Shown here piece after piece: positions 44,682 to 55,289 of a stretch of 64,000 nt of DNA (position 1 is the first letter of the stretch; each line of letters starts with the position of its first letter). The notes under the pieces are model-generated. The model was not told the DNA's origin and ran no database searches. It worked only from the letters and a program-made list of their open reading frames with translations. Source of the stretch: Entamoeba histolytica HM-1:IMSS (taxonomy: Eukaryota > Evosea > Mastigamoebida > Endamoebidae); assembly GCF_000208925.1 (NCBI RefSeq), contig NW_001914877.1:1-64000 (forward strand), given 5' to 3'. The translations under genes and the position numbers were made by a program.

Positions 44682-45041
44682 ATGTCAACCACTCAACAAC
44701 AACCACCTGAACTCAAGGCATACAATGATAAAATGAATCAACTCCAAGATGTTATGTTGAATAGACAAAGATTATTAACACAAAAAAATGAAAATGACAT
44801 GGTCAAGAAAGAGCTTGAAATATTAGAAGATGACGATATTATATACAAATTAGAAGATGGTCAATTAAAAGAAGAAGACCCTCTTGAGGCTGAAATGTGT
44901 GTTGATCAACGATTGGAATATCTTGAAAGTGAATTGAAGAAGTGTGATGTAAAAGAAGCTGATCTTCAAGCTCAAGTTAAAGAATGTCAAAAGAAATTAG
45001 CTGACATTCAGAAGGCTGCATTGGCTGGTCAATCAAAATAA
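44682..45041 (+). CDS. PFD6: Prefoldin subunit 6 (beta class)
   Basis: It has 119 residues: two long helices around a short beta hairpin, the beta-class prefoldin plan. Conserved stretches include RQRLLTQKNENDMVKKELEI, LEDDDIIYKLEDGQL with the conserved KL, and RLEYLESELKKCDVKEADLQ. Human PFD6 has the same order, with LTENNIVKEELALL then VFKLLGPVLVKQE and RLDYITAEIKR. It works with alpha-class subunits, one of which is encoded 7.5 kb upstream in this window, to hand unfolded actin and tubulin to CCT. Single exon. Confidence 0.9.
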   Translation: MSTTQQQPPELKAYNDKMNQLQDVMLNRQRLLTQKNENDMVKKELEILEDDDIIYKLEDGQLKEEDPLEAEMCVDQRLEYLESELKKCDVKEADLQAQVKECQKKLADIQKAALAGQSK

Positions 45042-45099
45042 TTACACTTTTTAACTAAGATTTGAAAATTTCGTGATTTTTTCTTAAATAAAAAGACAT

Positions 45100-45108
45100 T
45101 ATTTAAAC
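45100..45108 (+). promoter_or_regulatory. TATA box (TATTTAAAC)
   Basis: TATTTAAAC matches the Entamoeba TATA consensus GTATTTAAA(G/C) except for the missing first G and lies 28-36 bases before the ATG at 45136. Confidence 0.45.
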
Positions 45109-45135
45109 TCTTATTCTTATTAATTCTTTTTATTA

Positions 45136-46092
45136 ATGTTTTCTCCTCAATCAATCATTTCTGTTTTAGCAAAATTATTAAAAGACATTCTAATAGATGA
45201 TGAGATTGAAATGACTTATTCTTTTTGTGACTCTTTATGTATTATTTATTTACTCTTTCCAAATATCAAAGAAAATCAAATTCAACCAAAAATTGTTAAT
45301 TACCATGACATTATTATTTCTTTATTTTCTACTCACTTTTGTTCTTTACAATTTCCAATTGGTGATTATTCTAAACAAAAAATCCTCGAATCTATTTATC
45401 GTTTTATTCATTATTCTTCTCTAGTACGAAAGAATATTTATTTCGATGGTTCTTTTGTCAATCACCCATATTCTATAAATCTTTCTGAAGACAACAAAAA
45501 ATTAGAATGGAAAACAGAAGACATAACAATTACTCTATTATTCTCCAACAAATCTAAGCCATTAGACTGGATTTTTATTAATAAAGGTTGGTACTGTGAA
45601 GTATCAAAATCTATTTTTGCATTATTTCCTTTTTTTCATTATCACATGTATTTCAAAGATGGTTGTCTCTTGTCAGATTTCACAATTCATTCAATAAATA
45701 CAATTATGTTTACATCAAGGAAAATTGATTTATTTGAGAACATTAATGACTCTGGAAATTTAACTAACACTGACCAAGACGTATTTTTATCAAAAGAATC
45801 AACTATGTCACTTCATTGTGCTTTACAAAAATTCACAATTAACGAAATTTCTTCAATTTGTAACACCAAAGAATGTAGAGAGGAGATGAAGTTATGTGAA
45901 TTAGTTGGAGATTGCATTGAAGAATTAAATGAGTGCAATCCAATTAGTAGAGAATTAATTGAAAATTGTTTCATAACCCCAGAGCTTCTTCACCCTCAAA
46001 TTGTTCAAAATATTGCATTCTGTGGAATGACAACAAGAATTGACGCATGTTCCCTTCTTGAAAGAGGTTCCAGTGTTAATAAAGAGATTTAA
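45136..46092 (+). CDS. Hypothetical protein, unknown
   Basis: It has 318 residues in a single clean exon of mixed composition, with relatively high Cys and Ser. The first half has hydrophobic helical blocks (IISVLAKLLKDILIDDEIEM, FCDSLCIIYLLFPNI) that are not long enough for clear membrane spans. The middle has aromatic strands (GWYCEVSKSIFALFPFFHYH). The C-terminal 100 residues are Cys/Glu-rich (ISSICNTKECREEMKLCELV, ECNPISRELIENCF). I recognise no family. A TATA-like word at the expected distance supports expression. It is followed by a 1.6-kb gene-free gap. Confidence 0.65.
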   Translation: MFSPQSIISVLAKLLKDILIDDEIEMTYSFCDSLCIIYLLFPNIKENQIQPKIVNYHDIIISLFSTHFCSLQFPIGDYSKQKILESIYRFIHYSSLVRKNIYFDGSFVNHPYSINLSEDNKKLEWKTEDITITLLFSNKSKPLDWIFINKGWYCEVSKSIFALFPFFHYHMYFKDGCLLSDFTIHSINTIMFTSRKIDLFENINDSGNLTNTDQDVFLSKESTMSLHCALQKFTINEISSICNTKECREEMKLCELVGDCIEELNECNPISRELIENCFITPELLHPQIVQNIAFCGMTTRIDACSLLERGSSVNKEI

Positions 46093-47748
46093 ATCATTTT
46101 ATTTCAATAGTTTTTGTTTGTTATATTACAAAGTCTGTATTTGTTTCAAAGAATAAATACACTTTGATGAGTCAACTAAGACTCTTTTACTATACTATTA
46201 ACATAATTAAATATTTATTAACATAACATAATAATTGTACTTTTAGTGTATTATTTCAAATGTATTTGTTGATGTGAAAAAAAATGTTTCTTGTGTTGTT
46301 TATACATAATTATATAGTCAAACAAATAAAAGATAAAAAACTAGATGTATATTTAACAATATTATTAGAATGTTTATGTATTTGAATTGATATGATTAAA
46401 GTATTTATTTTCATATCACTGTCTTTTATTTTTGTAGAGATAAGTCTAATGAAAATATTTTATTTCCAATTTAAAATAATATAATATCTACTTATTAAAA
46501 TCAACATTATTCTATGATTAATATTATGAATAAAATATAAAGAGATGATTTTTGTTATTTGTTATATAGTTTAAATATCATATAATTACTTTTTTAATAA
46601 CACTCAACATAAAATGGATATTTCTAGTTAATAAAAGAGTTAAAAGTGTTTAATCAGTAAATTTAATGTTGTTGAAAAATTGAATGATAGTTAATAAGCA
46701 TTATTTGATAGAAGTATATTCATAATAAATTATTAATATTAGTAATATGATATAAATAAAAAGAATGTTATGAGAATCTATTTTGAAAGACTCTATCTAA
46801 TTATGTTTTTTTGTGTTTATCTTTTTGAAACTTTTTATTAATAATTTATATATTAAAACAAATTGTAAAAAATTAAATTGAATGAATAGAAAATAGTTAA
46901 CTCTTTGATTGAATGATGTGATTTGAACAATGACACATTATTATTCAGAAAAGATATTACAAAATTGTACAAATACATCGTTAAATGTGTTAATTTCTTA
47001 TTAAAAAGATGCAAAATAAATTTGTTCATTTAATTCAAAATGTTGTTGATTAGTCAAAAATTAATTATGACAATAAAACACTACAAATTAATTAACTAAA
47101 AAAGTATAAATAAGTAATAGGTTAACAAAGATTTACTAATTGATGACCAAAAGAATAAGATTATATTAAATATTAAATATTAAATTAAAGTGTTTCAATG
47201 AATATTCAACAACATGAAGTACTATTTCTTCAATAAAGAAATAAAAGAATATGAAAGAACATCAACAAAGTGTCTATGATTTATAAATGAAATGAACAAG
47301 ACATAAATAAAAGGATGATATTGAAACTTTTAAGTTAAATAAAAAAAAAGTTAGATTAAAACACAAAATACAAAAAGCATTTATGATGTAAATCATTACT
47401 TAAATATAATAAAAATAAGTATTCCATTAATCTATACTATCATATAAAAAAGACAATAAGAATAGTTTAGGAAAAAGTGTTTAGAGAAGTATTGACTTAG
47501 GAAATAATTGGTTTAGATAAGAATAACAACAATGGATTATAAATACATGAAGTTTTAAAGTTTTGTTATAAAAAAAGAGAAGAAAAGTGACTGAACCTTT
47601 TATTGAAAAAAAGGTGGTTCTTCAATACAGAAGGATATTATCACAGCACTTTCACAATTAGTTGAGAACTTCTTGACAGAAATAGGTTATAGAATAAATC
47701 TTAATATAAAAAGAAAATAAGTCAATCTTATTAAACCAAAAAAATAAG
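46093..47748. other. Long AT-rich intergenic region upstream of thioredoxin reductase
   Basis: Very AT-rich, stop-rich in all frames, with small A/T repeats such as a triple TTAAATA word near 47165. I found no splice-linked coding segments, no tRNA-like B box and no LINE or SINE similarity. The last ~200 bp are less skewed and may hold the promoter of the 47749 gene. I could not pick a clear TATA box. Confidence 0.5.
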
Positions 47749-48693
47749 ATGAGTAATATTCATGATGTTGTGATTATCGGCTCAGGACCTGCTGCACATA
47801 CTGCGGCTATTTATTTAGGAAGATCTTCATTGAAACCAGTTATGTATGAAGGGTTTATGGCAGGAGGAGTAGCTGCAGGAGGACAACTAACTACCACTAC
47901 TATCATTGAGAATTTCCCAGGATTTCCAAACGGTATTGATGGAAATGAATTAATGATGAATATGAGAACACAATCAGAGAAGTATGGAACTACTATCATT
48001 ACAGAAACTATTGACCATGTTGACTTTTCAACACAACCATTTAAATTGTTTACTGAAGAAGGAAAAGAGGTACTTACAAAATCAGTTATTATTGCAACAG
48101 GTGCTACAGCTAAAAGAATGCATGTTCCAGGAGAAGACAAATATTGGCAAAATGGAGTTAGTGCATGTGCCATTTGTGATGGGGCTGTTCCTATTTTCAG
48201 AAATAAAGTATTAATGGTAGTTGGTGGAGGAGATGCAGCTATGGAAGAAGCACTTCATTTAACAAAATATGGAAGTAAAGTTATTATTCTTCATCGAAGA
48301 GATGCTTTTAGGGCAAGTAAAACTATGCAAGAACGAGTATTAAATCATCCAAAGATTGAAGTAATATGGAATTCTGAATTAGTAGAATTAGAAGGAGATG
48401 GTGATTTATTAAATGGGGCAAAAATTCATAATCTAGTTTCAGGAGAATACAAAGTTGTTCCAGTAGCTGGATTGTTTTATGCTATTGGACATAGTCCAAA
48501 TAGTAAATTCTTAGGTGGACAAGTTAAAACTGCTGATGATGGATATATTCTTACAGAAGGACCAAAAACTAGTGTTGATGGTGTATTTGCATGTGGGGAT
48601 GTATGTGATAGAGTATATAGACAAGCTATTGTAGCTGCAGGAAGTGGTTGTATGGCAGCCTTAAGCTGTGAAAAATGGCTTCAAACTCATTAA
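47749..48693 (+). CDS. TrxR: Thioredoxin reductase (low-molecular-weight type)
   Basis: NADPH:thioredoxin oxidoreductase, a flavoprotein central to redox defence in an organism lacking glutathione reductase systems. It is 314 residues, the bacterial-type length. The FAD site shows [19 protein letters not shown] and the redox-active disulfide CAIC lies in [11 protein letters not shown] (about residues 140-143). The NADPH site is [15 protein letters not shown] followed by HRRDAFRAS, whose Arg residues suit NADPH. The C-terminal FAD motif is [11 protein letters not shown] followed by [11 protein letters not shown]. Single exon with a clear ATG. This enzyme class is the known auranofin target in Entamoeba. 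Confidence 0.97.
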   Translation: MSNIHDVVIIGSGPAAHTAAIYLGRSSLKPVMYEGFMAGGVAAGGQLTTTTIIENFPGFPNGIDGNELMMNMRTQSEKYGTTIITETIDHVDFSTQPFKLFTEEGKEVLTKSVIIATGATAKRMHVPGEDKYWQNGVSACAICDGAVPIFRNKVLMVVGGGDAAMEEALHLTKYGSKVIILHRRDAFRASKTMQERVLNHPKIEVIWNSELVELEGDGDLLNGAKIHNLVSGEYKVVPVAGLFYAIGHSPNSKFLGGQVKTADDGYILTEGPKTSVDGVFACGDVCDRVYRQAIVAAGSGCMAALSCEKWLQTH

Positions 48694-48797
48694 TTCAGTT
48701 TCTTTTTTAACAGTTTTCGTTGAAATTATTGTTTCATTAACCAAATAAATAAGTAATAGTTAATGAATCAATTACGTTAAATGAATGTTGGTATGTT

Positions 48798-48962
48798 TTA
48801 CATCACTCTGAAGAGTGAAATGACAGCTGAACCTACAACAACAAATAAGAATATAGCTAAAACTACTGGTCCAACTGCTGCTTTTTCTTCTTTCTTAGCT
48901 GGTTTAACTCCTGACACGAATTTTTTATTTTGGGCATTTAAATGAGCTTGGGCTCCTGACAT
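48798..48962 (-). CDS. RAMP4/SERP1-like ER membrane protein (54 aa)
   Basis: A 54-residue tail-anchored protein. The N-terminal half is polar and basic (AHLNAQNKKFVSGVKPAKKE). The C-terminal half is one hydrophobic span (VGPVVLAIFLFVVVGSAVIS) followed by LFRVM. The plan matches RAMP4/SERP1, the ribosome-associated Sec61 partner that stabilises membrane proteins during translocation and in ER stress (human form: NxxxxKNIxxRGNV, basic patch, then a single C-terminal span). Sec61 beta is a less likely alternative, since it has a longer N-terminus. Its upstream flank is a T-rich repeat, and a LINE lies about 160 bp from the ATG. Confidence 0.85.
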   Translation of the reverse strand: MSGAQAHLNAQNKKFVSGVKPAKKEEKAAVGPVVLAIFLFVVVGSAVISLFRVM

Positions 48963-49022
48963 GAAATTGATTCAGTAATGAGATTTTAAAGATTGTTTTC
49001 TTCTTTTCTATTTGGTGAGGAA

Positions 49023-49085
49023 TTTTTTCTTTTTTCTTTTTTCTTTTTTCTTTTTTCTTTTTTCTTTTTTCTTTTTTCTTTTTTT
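49023..49085. repeat. Heptanucleotide microsatellite (TTTTTTC)n
   Basis: Eight perfect head-to-tail copies of TTTTTTC followed by seven Ts. It lies between the RAMP4 start codon and the first LINE and produces Phe-, Lys- or Ser-rich chance frames in several phases. Confidence 0.9.
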
Positions 49086-49105
49086 GTGTTTTATTTTTAT
49101 TTTTA

Positions 49106-49119
49106 TTCTTGTCTTTTTT
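49106..49119. repeat. 5' flank copy of LINE target motif
   Basis: TTCTTGTCTTTTTT just before the first LINE. Near-identical copies occur at the junction of the two LINEs (53902-53922) and after the second (58643-58663). It is probably the original target sequence or part of a target-site duplication. Confidence 0.6.
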
Positions 49120-49415
49120 GGAGATCCTTTTCCAATGCAGGAAATACAACAAATTTTAATGCCATGGCTATTGTGTAAAACCTTAGAGTCTTGTAAAGAA
49201 AAGCAAACAAGACATAGAAATCCAAGGTCATACAATAAAAAAAGAAATGTCAATAGCAATAAATGGCTTAAAAATTATAATAATAAAGGTAAATGATATT
49301 ACCAAGGAAAAAGGGTTTAGAAGACGAAAGACACAAAGAAAAACAAATAAGAAATAAGGTAAATACAATAATAATAAAGATTATACAAATAACAAATACA
49401 AATGGCTAACAATAA

Positions 49416-50636
49416 ATGAGATACAAAGAAAGAATAAAAAAAATAACAAGTGAATGGAAAGAAGGAGAATACGAAGAAATACTTAAAAAATATGAAGGTA
49501 AAAGGAAAAGATGGTATGATATCTTTCAAGAAGTATATTCAATTAAAAAGAAAAAGGTAATTGAAAAGACGAAAGAAGAGTTTAAAGAAAAAACAAAAGA
49601 TTGGGAAGAAAAAGACATTAAGGCTATAGAAGCAGAAATTAAAAACAAAAACCCAATTAAAGAAATGAATGATAGATGTAAAATTTCAAGAATAATAAAT
49701 GAAACAGAAAGTATAAAGAAAGTACAAGAAGAAATAGAAAATAAAGAAGAAAAGATAGAAGAAGAAAAAGAAAAAGAAGAAATACTTGCTCTGAAAAATC
49801 AAATTACTGAATTACAAGGAAAACTTAAAGAATTAAGTATGAAAAGAATGGAAGAAGAACAAGCCATCTCAGAAGAAATGAGGAGAAAAGCAAAAGAAAT
49901 AGTTAGAAAAGAATTTGAAGAAGAAATTACAGAAATGAAAACACAAAATAAAAAGATTCAAACGAATTATGAAGAAATGAAGAAAGAAAATGAAAAATTA
50001 GAAGAAGAAAACTTAAAACTACAAGGAAAAATAAATGAGATAGAAGGAAAGAAAATCACAGAAGTAAATAATAAAGAAGAAAAAATCCGAAGCATCCAAG
50101 CTAATAAAAAGAAAATTGAAAAAGAAAATGAAGAAATGAAAGAAGAAATTGAAAAGTTGAAAAAGAGAAACAAAACGCTAGAACAAAATGCAAACACATT
50201 AGAGAAGAAAATTGAAACGATAGAGGAAAATACTAAAGAATTAAAGAAAGAAATAAGAGATAAAGAAAAACAAATCTCTGAATATCAAGAAATTGCAATT
50301 AAAAACCAAGAAATTGTAGAAATAACAAGAGAAGAATTAGACAACACACAAAAAGAAAATGAAACACAAAAACAAATAATATCAAAACAACAAGATGATA
50401 TTGAAAATTTTATTTCACAGAAGGAACTAGAGAAGAAGAAAACGATGACACTTGTGATAAATACACAACCAGTAATGAGGAAAACATCATCAGGAACAAT
50501 GGAGATGAACGAAACTACTCCTATGAAAAAGACAGTAGTGGAAATCGAAGAGAAAAGCAAAGCACTGATTGTCAAAAAACAAGAGATGATAATCAGACAA
50601 GAAATACAACAGAAGGAGAAATCAAATTTTAATTGA
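49416..50636 (+). CDS. LINE A ORF1: coiled-coil nucleic-acid-binding protein
   Basis: A 406-residue intact frame from ATG 49416, very rich in Glu and Lys with an almost continuous coiled coil (about 90-345) and a Thr/Met-rich tail. In Entamoeba LINEs the first ORF is a putative RNA chaperone or particle protein that acts with the ORF2 enzyme. Upstream, from about 49135, a short frame (MQEIQQILMPWLLCKTLE) and a basic Asn/Lys-rich stretch in broken frames may be the true N-terminal part, like the basic N-terminal ORF of copy B, so this frame could itself be truncated. The stop TGA lies four bases before the ORF2 ATG. Confidence 0.7.
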   Translation: MRYKERIKKITSEWKEGEYEEILKKYEGKRKRWYDIFQEVYSIKKKKVIEKTKEEFKEKTKDWEEKDIKAIEAEIKNKNPIKEMNDRCKISRIINETESIKKVQEEIENKEEKIEEEKEKEEILALKNQITELQGKLKELSMKRMEEEQAISEEMRRKAKEIVRKEFEEEITEMKTQNKKIQTNYEEMKKENEKLEEENLKLQGKINEIEGKKITEVNNKEEKIRSIQANKKKIEKENEEMKEEIEKLKKRNKTLEQNANTLEKKIETIEENTKELKKEIRDKEKQISEYQEIAIKNQEIVEITREELDNTQKENETQKQIISKQQDDIENFISQKELEKKKTMTLVINTQPVMRKTSSGTMEMNETTPMKKTVVEIEEKSKALIVKKQEMIIRQEIQQKEKSNFN

Positions 50637-50640
50637 AGTG

Positions 50641-53600
50641 ATGTATTGTTTTGCAATTAATTGGTTGAATAAGAAATTATATAAGAAATTAAGATGGGAA
50701 CAAATTGAAAGTATAATAAAAATGATAAACATCAATGTCAATAATAAAAAAGAATATATTAAATATATTAAAATATCACATAAAATAAAAGAAAATACTA
50801 AACAATACATTAAAGTGAAAGTAAATATTATAATAGAATGAAGAGTAGAGTGTAATTCAATAATAAAAAACATCATAATAAAGAATAACTCTACAGAAAT
50901 TGATGAAGAATATCTTAACACTCTCATCAATAAAATAAAAGAAATGAAAGTAGAAAAATGTGCAAACATTAATTACTACTTTCAAAGAAAAGGAACTGAT
51001 GAATTAATAATGGAAATTAATAATAGATGGATAATGTCAGGAAGCAGAATGCATTATCTACAAGATGATATGAAGAGGATTTCAATTTGTTATGCACCTC
51101 TATCTCCAAAATAAAATAATAAGAGATAAATTTGATGAAATAAAAGAAATCCTAAAGAAAATAAATAGACTAGAAGATTTGGTCAAGGGAATTGTACAGG
51201 ATAAAATACATCATGAAATTAAAAGAATATGAAGAAGGAATAAAAGTTAAAGCACTAGAAAGAATAAAGTACCTAAAATATATGATGACAATGATCAAAG
51301 AAAGAATTAAATTTAATAAGGAAGAAAGGGTCAGAATCAATACAAATAAAATCATGTTTGATTCTAACAAGAAAATTAGAATAAGGAAGAAACAAAAAAT
51401 GAAATATACCCAAATAACGATATTACTTTAGAATATTAGAAATCGTTATATGAAACACAGGTGATATTAAATTAAGAGAATTGGAAAATAAAACAAATCA
51501 CATCGTGGAATGAAAGATATAGAAATTATGATAATGTCATAATAACAATAAATGAATTAAATTTAAGTATAATGAAAATAAGTAACTGGAAAGCACCAGG
51601 AATAGACACTATATATTTGTATTATTGGAAAAGGATGTCATCATCAAGAGAAATCATTCTCAATATCTTTAACGAATGGTTGAACTTCCCTGAAAACATC
51701 CATTAGACATGGTAAGTGGAAGAACTTTATTAATCCACAAAGTGATAGGAACGACGTCACTAATTATCGTCCTATCAGTTGTACAAATGTAATTATGAAA
51801 GTATTTACCTCATTATTAAAAGAAAAGATTCACAGAAGACTTAACATGAATTGTGAATCATTTAAAATTAGTAAAAATCAATTGGGATGTAAGTTACAGT
51901 CTTTAGCTGATAAAGAAGGAATAATTAATAGTTATATGATGAAGCAGCAGAAAGAAGAGAAATACCCAAAATATGTGGAGTCATATTATGACATTAAGAA
52001 AGCATATGACACAGTCAACCACGAATGGGTAATTGAATCATTAAAATATTTTAATGTAGAGGGTGTCATCATTAACATTATTGAAAATATGATGACTAGA
52101 TTGAAGATATTCATCGGTTATAAATTTAATGAATATCTAGGTAGTATTAAATTAAATAGAGGAATTTTACAAGGTGATTCCTTATCCCCTCTACTCTTCA
52201 TCATTCAGATGAACGTAATTTCTCAAATCATCGAAGAGAAATTCCCAAAAGTAAATCACACATTATATATGGATGATTTGAGAATAATGACGGAAAGTAG
52301 TGAAGAAATGTGAATAATCCACAATGAAATTAAAGAAATAATAAGTTACATATTGAAATGAATGAGAAAAAGTCAGGAATGGTATTAAAAAACATTAAGG
52401 AAATACCAAATGGAATGCAAAACATCCCCGTAGTTGAAGGTGAGGACTTGTATAAATATTTAGGAATATGGCAGTCCGATGAAATTGATGACACCTTCAA
52501 TTGTAAAACCATCAAAGAAAAAATGAATCAGAAGATGGAAGAAATAAACAGTGATGAAAGTAGTAATAGAAGATATATTACTAGAATAAACACTGAAGTA
52601 ATCAATATCTTCAGATATTCAGCATCAGTTGTAAATTGGAAAATAACTGACCTAGACAAAATTGATTTGGAGATAAGAAAATATTTAAGAAAGGCAAAAT
52701 ACATTGGTGAAACTCCAAAGATAGGTTGTATGTCCCTCAAGAAGAAATGGGTGAAGGATTAGTAAATATAAGGGACGAATATGTTATTGAATTAGTAAGA
52801 ACAGTGATGTACTACTGTACCAGAGAAAGTGAAATAGGAAATAACATATTAGATAGATGGTACAGTAAGAATGGAATATGGAATAGAATTAAAAACATTA
52901 ATTCATAAAATCAATGAAACAAAAATAGAAGAAATAATAAATGAAGGGATAGAAAAGAAAAAAGAAAAAGAAGTAGTAGTAGAAATAAAGAAATTATTGA
53001 CCGACCAATACATCAAAAAATGGAAGTGTCATCAAATTAGTGGACACTTCAGAAGATGGTTCGAGTCAAAAGGAGTAGATAAAACTACTACAGTGAAAGC
53101 ATAGAAGTCATTCAATATTAAAAAGAATGCATTTCTTCAATTAACTAAAATGCAAGATGGAGCAATATTTTGTGGGTATAAGAAAGCAAAAATAATGAAA
53201 AATGAAAGATTGAAATACTAAACACTATGTAAAGACAAGATAGCTACAGTAGAGCACATTCTACTATCTTGTATTGGTCATAAAAAATCACAAATGGAAA
53301 AACATGACCATATAGGCATAATAATATGGGAGGGATTAATAAGAAAATACACTGGAAATAAACAATATAAAAAACCTCCATATGAAACAGTGTTCCAATA
53401 TAAAGACATCACAATGATATGGAACAAACAAATAATGCCTAAAAGTGATGGACAATACCACAAAAGACCAGACATATACGTATTAGATAAAAAGAACAAA
53501 ACTGGTCTATTATTTGATATGAATATTGTGGCTGATCACAATATTAATGGAGCCTATTGGAAAAAAAGAAATATGTATAAGGAATTAAAGAATAGGCTAA

Positions 53601-53884
53601 TGAAAATAGAGAAAATAAAAGATGTCAAAATAATTCCAGTAGTAATCTCAATTAATGGATTAATGAATAAAGAAAGTAATAGATTAATTAAAGAATTAAA
53701 AATTGAAATTGACATCGAGAAAGAAGTAAAAAACCTTGTGATTAAAAACATGATGAATGTCATGGAATACTGCGGAGATCACAACCAAACATACTCCGTA
53801 GAGCTGCTTGAAGAAGAAGACGAAGGGACGGGATTAGTCTCCCCTGAGCCAGGAAGAATAGAAGCTATTTCTATTAATACTTAA
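50641..53884 (+). pseudogene. LINE A ORF2: reverse transcriptase-endonuclease remnant
   Basis: It starts at ATG 50641 (MYCFAINWLNKKLYKKL), four bases after ORF1. Pieces lie in all three frames. In order they are: the N-terminal part (to 50841), the RT fingers around 51575-51700 (NWKAPGIDTIYLYYWK), the RT core 51795-52313 with GDSLSPLLF and YMDDLRIMT, the thumb 52358-52762, a linker to 53104, and the endonuclease 53294-53884. The endonuclease shows PD...D (RPDIYVLDKKNKTGLLFD), VVADHNINGAYW, and upstream a HILLSC of the zinc knuckle. The catalytic motifs survive but frame changes and stops (for example TGA at 52311) preclude a full product. Confidence 0.85.
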
Positions 53885-53901
53885 TTAATTGATTTTATTT
53901 A

Positions 53902-53922
53902 TTCTTGTCTTTGTTTAAGTCT
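53902..53922. repeat. Junction copy of LINE flank motif
   Basis: TTCTTGTCTTTGTTTAAGTCT separates the two LINEs. It differs by one base from the copy after the second LINE (58643-58663) and shares its first 11 bases, and 13 of 14 overall, with the copy before the first (49106-49119). It may be the target-site duplication of both insertions or a shared 3' end. Confidence 0.7.
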
Positions 53923-53933
53923 AAAAAAAGAAG

Positions 53934-55191
53934 ATGCATTACAGGAGACACCACAAAAAATATAAAAAAATAAATAACCAAAAAAGAAGAAATTCACATC
54001 AACCAAGAAATATAAATGACAGAAGAATGAGTGAAAATAGGTATTATCTGTATGGACAGAGATACATGAATAATCACACTAATCATTACAATAACAATTA
54101 TTACCATAAATATCATAACATAGATGATACAAATCGTTTCACTCATCACTTCATTCATAATCATCGTCATAAACACTTTAATAACAACTTCAATAGAAAT
54201 AAACAGTATCAATATAAAAAAACAAGTACCATAATAACACACAAAGAAGATATAAACGATATCAAAATAAGAAACAAAATAGAAATCAAAGAAAAGAAAT
54301 GATTGAAATACAAAACCAAGAATATTGGAAAAGACTCTTTGAAGAAGAAATTAAAATACTTACACCACAAGAAATAGAAGAAATTAAAAATACCAAGATT
54401 AAAGAATATACATCATCAACAATATGGAGAAAATGGTATTTTATTGCACGAGAAAAAACAAAAACAACCAGAATGGAAGAAGAGACTATTAGTATGACGA
54501 TGGAAGAAGACAATAATCAGTACAACCAATTGAGATTAAAGACAATAGAATATACAATAACTATGTAATGAGTATTGAAAGTGAAGAAGACGATGATAAA
54601 GATTCTACGAGAGTAGAAGCTAGGCTTGCTGAGGAGAAGAAGAGGCTAGAAGAAGAGGAGAAGAGGCTTGCTGAGGAGAAGAAGATCACTAAAGGAGAGA
54701 AGAAGAGGCTGGTAGAAAAGGAAGAAGAAAACAGTAAAAAGAAAAAAAGAGTAGAAGAAATAGAGGAAAAAGTGGAGGAGGATATGAAAGAGAAAGAAGA
54801 AATAAAAAAGGAAATACAAATAAAAGACCAAACCATTAAGAAACTAACTAAGGATATTATGGCATTAAAGAAGAAGCATGAGAAGGAGATAAGCACAAAA
54901 AACCACGAGTGCGATAAAAAAATATTCAAATTCCATGCTGAATCTGAAAGAAAAAGGTCTGAAGTAAACAATTTAACACAACAATTATTATTCATGAAAG
55001 ATAAATTATCTAAATTAGAAAATAAAAATACACAGGAAGAAAAAAAGAAAGATGAGGTAACTTACAATATAACAGACTCATCTGAAACACAAATAGTAAA
55101 TGACCTCACCCCCAATGTGGTAGTTGCTGATGAAATATCATCAAGTGAAGATGATCTTCCAAAAAAGAAAGTTAACGCAGAAATCCATTGA
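53934..55191 (+). CDS. LINE B ORF1 region: three overlapping frames
   Basis: The first frame (53934-54302, 122 aa) is basic and rich in His, Asn, Tyr and Arg (MHYRRHHKKYKKINNQKRR), suggesting RNA binding. Its TGA overlaps the next ATG as ATGA (54299). The second (54299-54568, 89 aa) ends TAATG, overlapping the start of the third. The third (54568-55191, 207 aa) is a coiled coil with RLAEEKKRLEEEEKRLAEEK repeats and an acidic C-terminus. They may be one ancestral ORF1 split by frameshifts, or separate frames coupled by reinitiation. Confidence 0.6.
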
Positions 55192-55289
55192 AGAAATTGA
55201 TATTCAGCATAAGAAGATCACCACATTTGAATTAGATAATCAAAAAAACGGGGGAAGCAAACAGATAGAAAAGAAGAAATTTTAACACT

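Larger units (their letters stand above)
49120..53901 (+). mobile_element. Entamoeba non-LTR retrotransposon (LINE) copy A, degenerate
   Basis: About 4.78 kb, the usual full length for Entamoeba LINEs. A coiled-coil ORF1 is followed four bases later by an ORF2 with R2-clade reverse transcriptase (NWKAPGIDT, SYYDIKKAYDTVNHEW, GDSLSPLLF, YMDD) and a C-terminal restriction-like endonuclease (RPDIYVLDKKNKTGLLFD, Cys/His motif). ORF1 is intact; ORF2 is broken by several frameshifts and stops. No poly(A) tail is present; the 3' end is T-rich (TTTTATTTATTC). The boundaries are taken from the flank motif copies and are approximate. It inserted upstream of the RAMP4 gene. Confidence 0.88.

Noticed and set aside
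48925..49296. Frames on both strands across the TTTTTTC repeat
   Set aside because: Microsatellite-derived Phe- or Lys-rich strings; only the RAMP4 frame is credible here.
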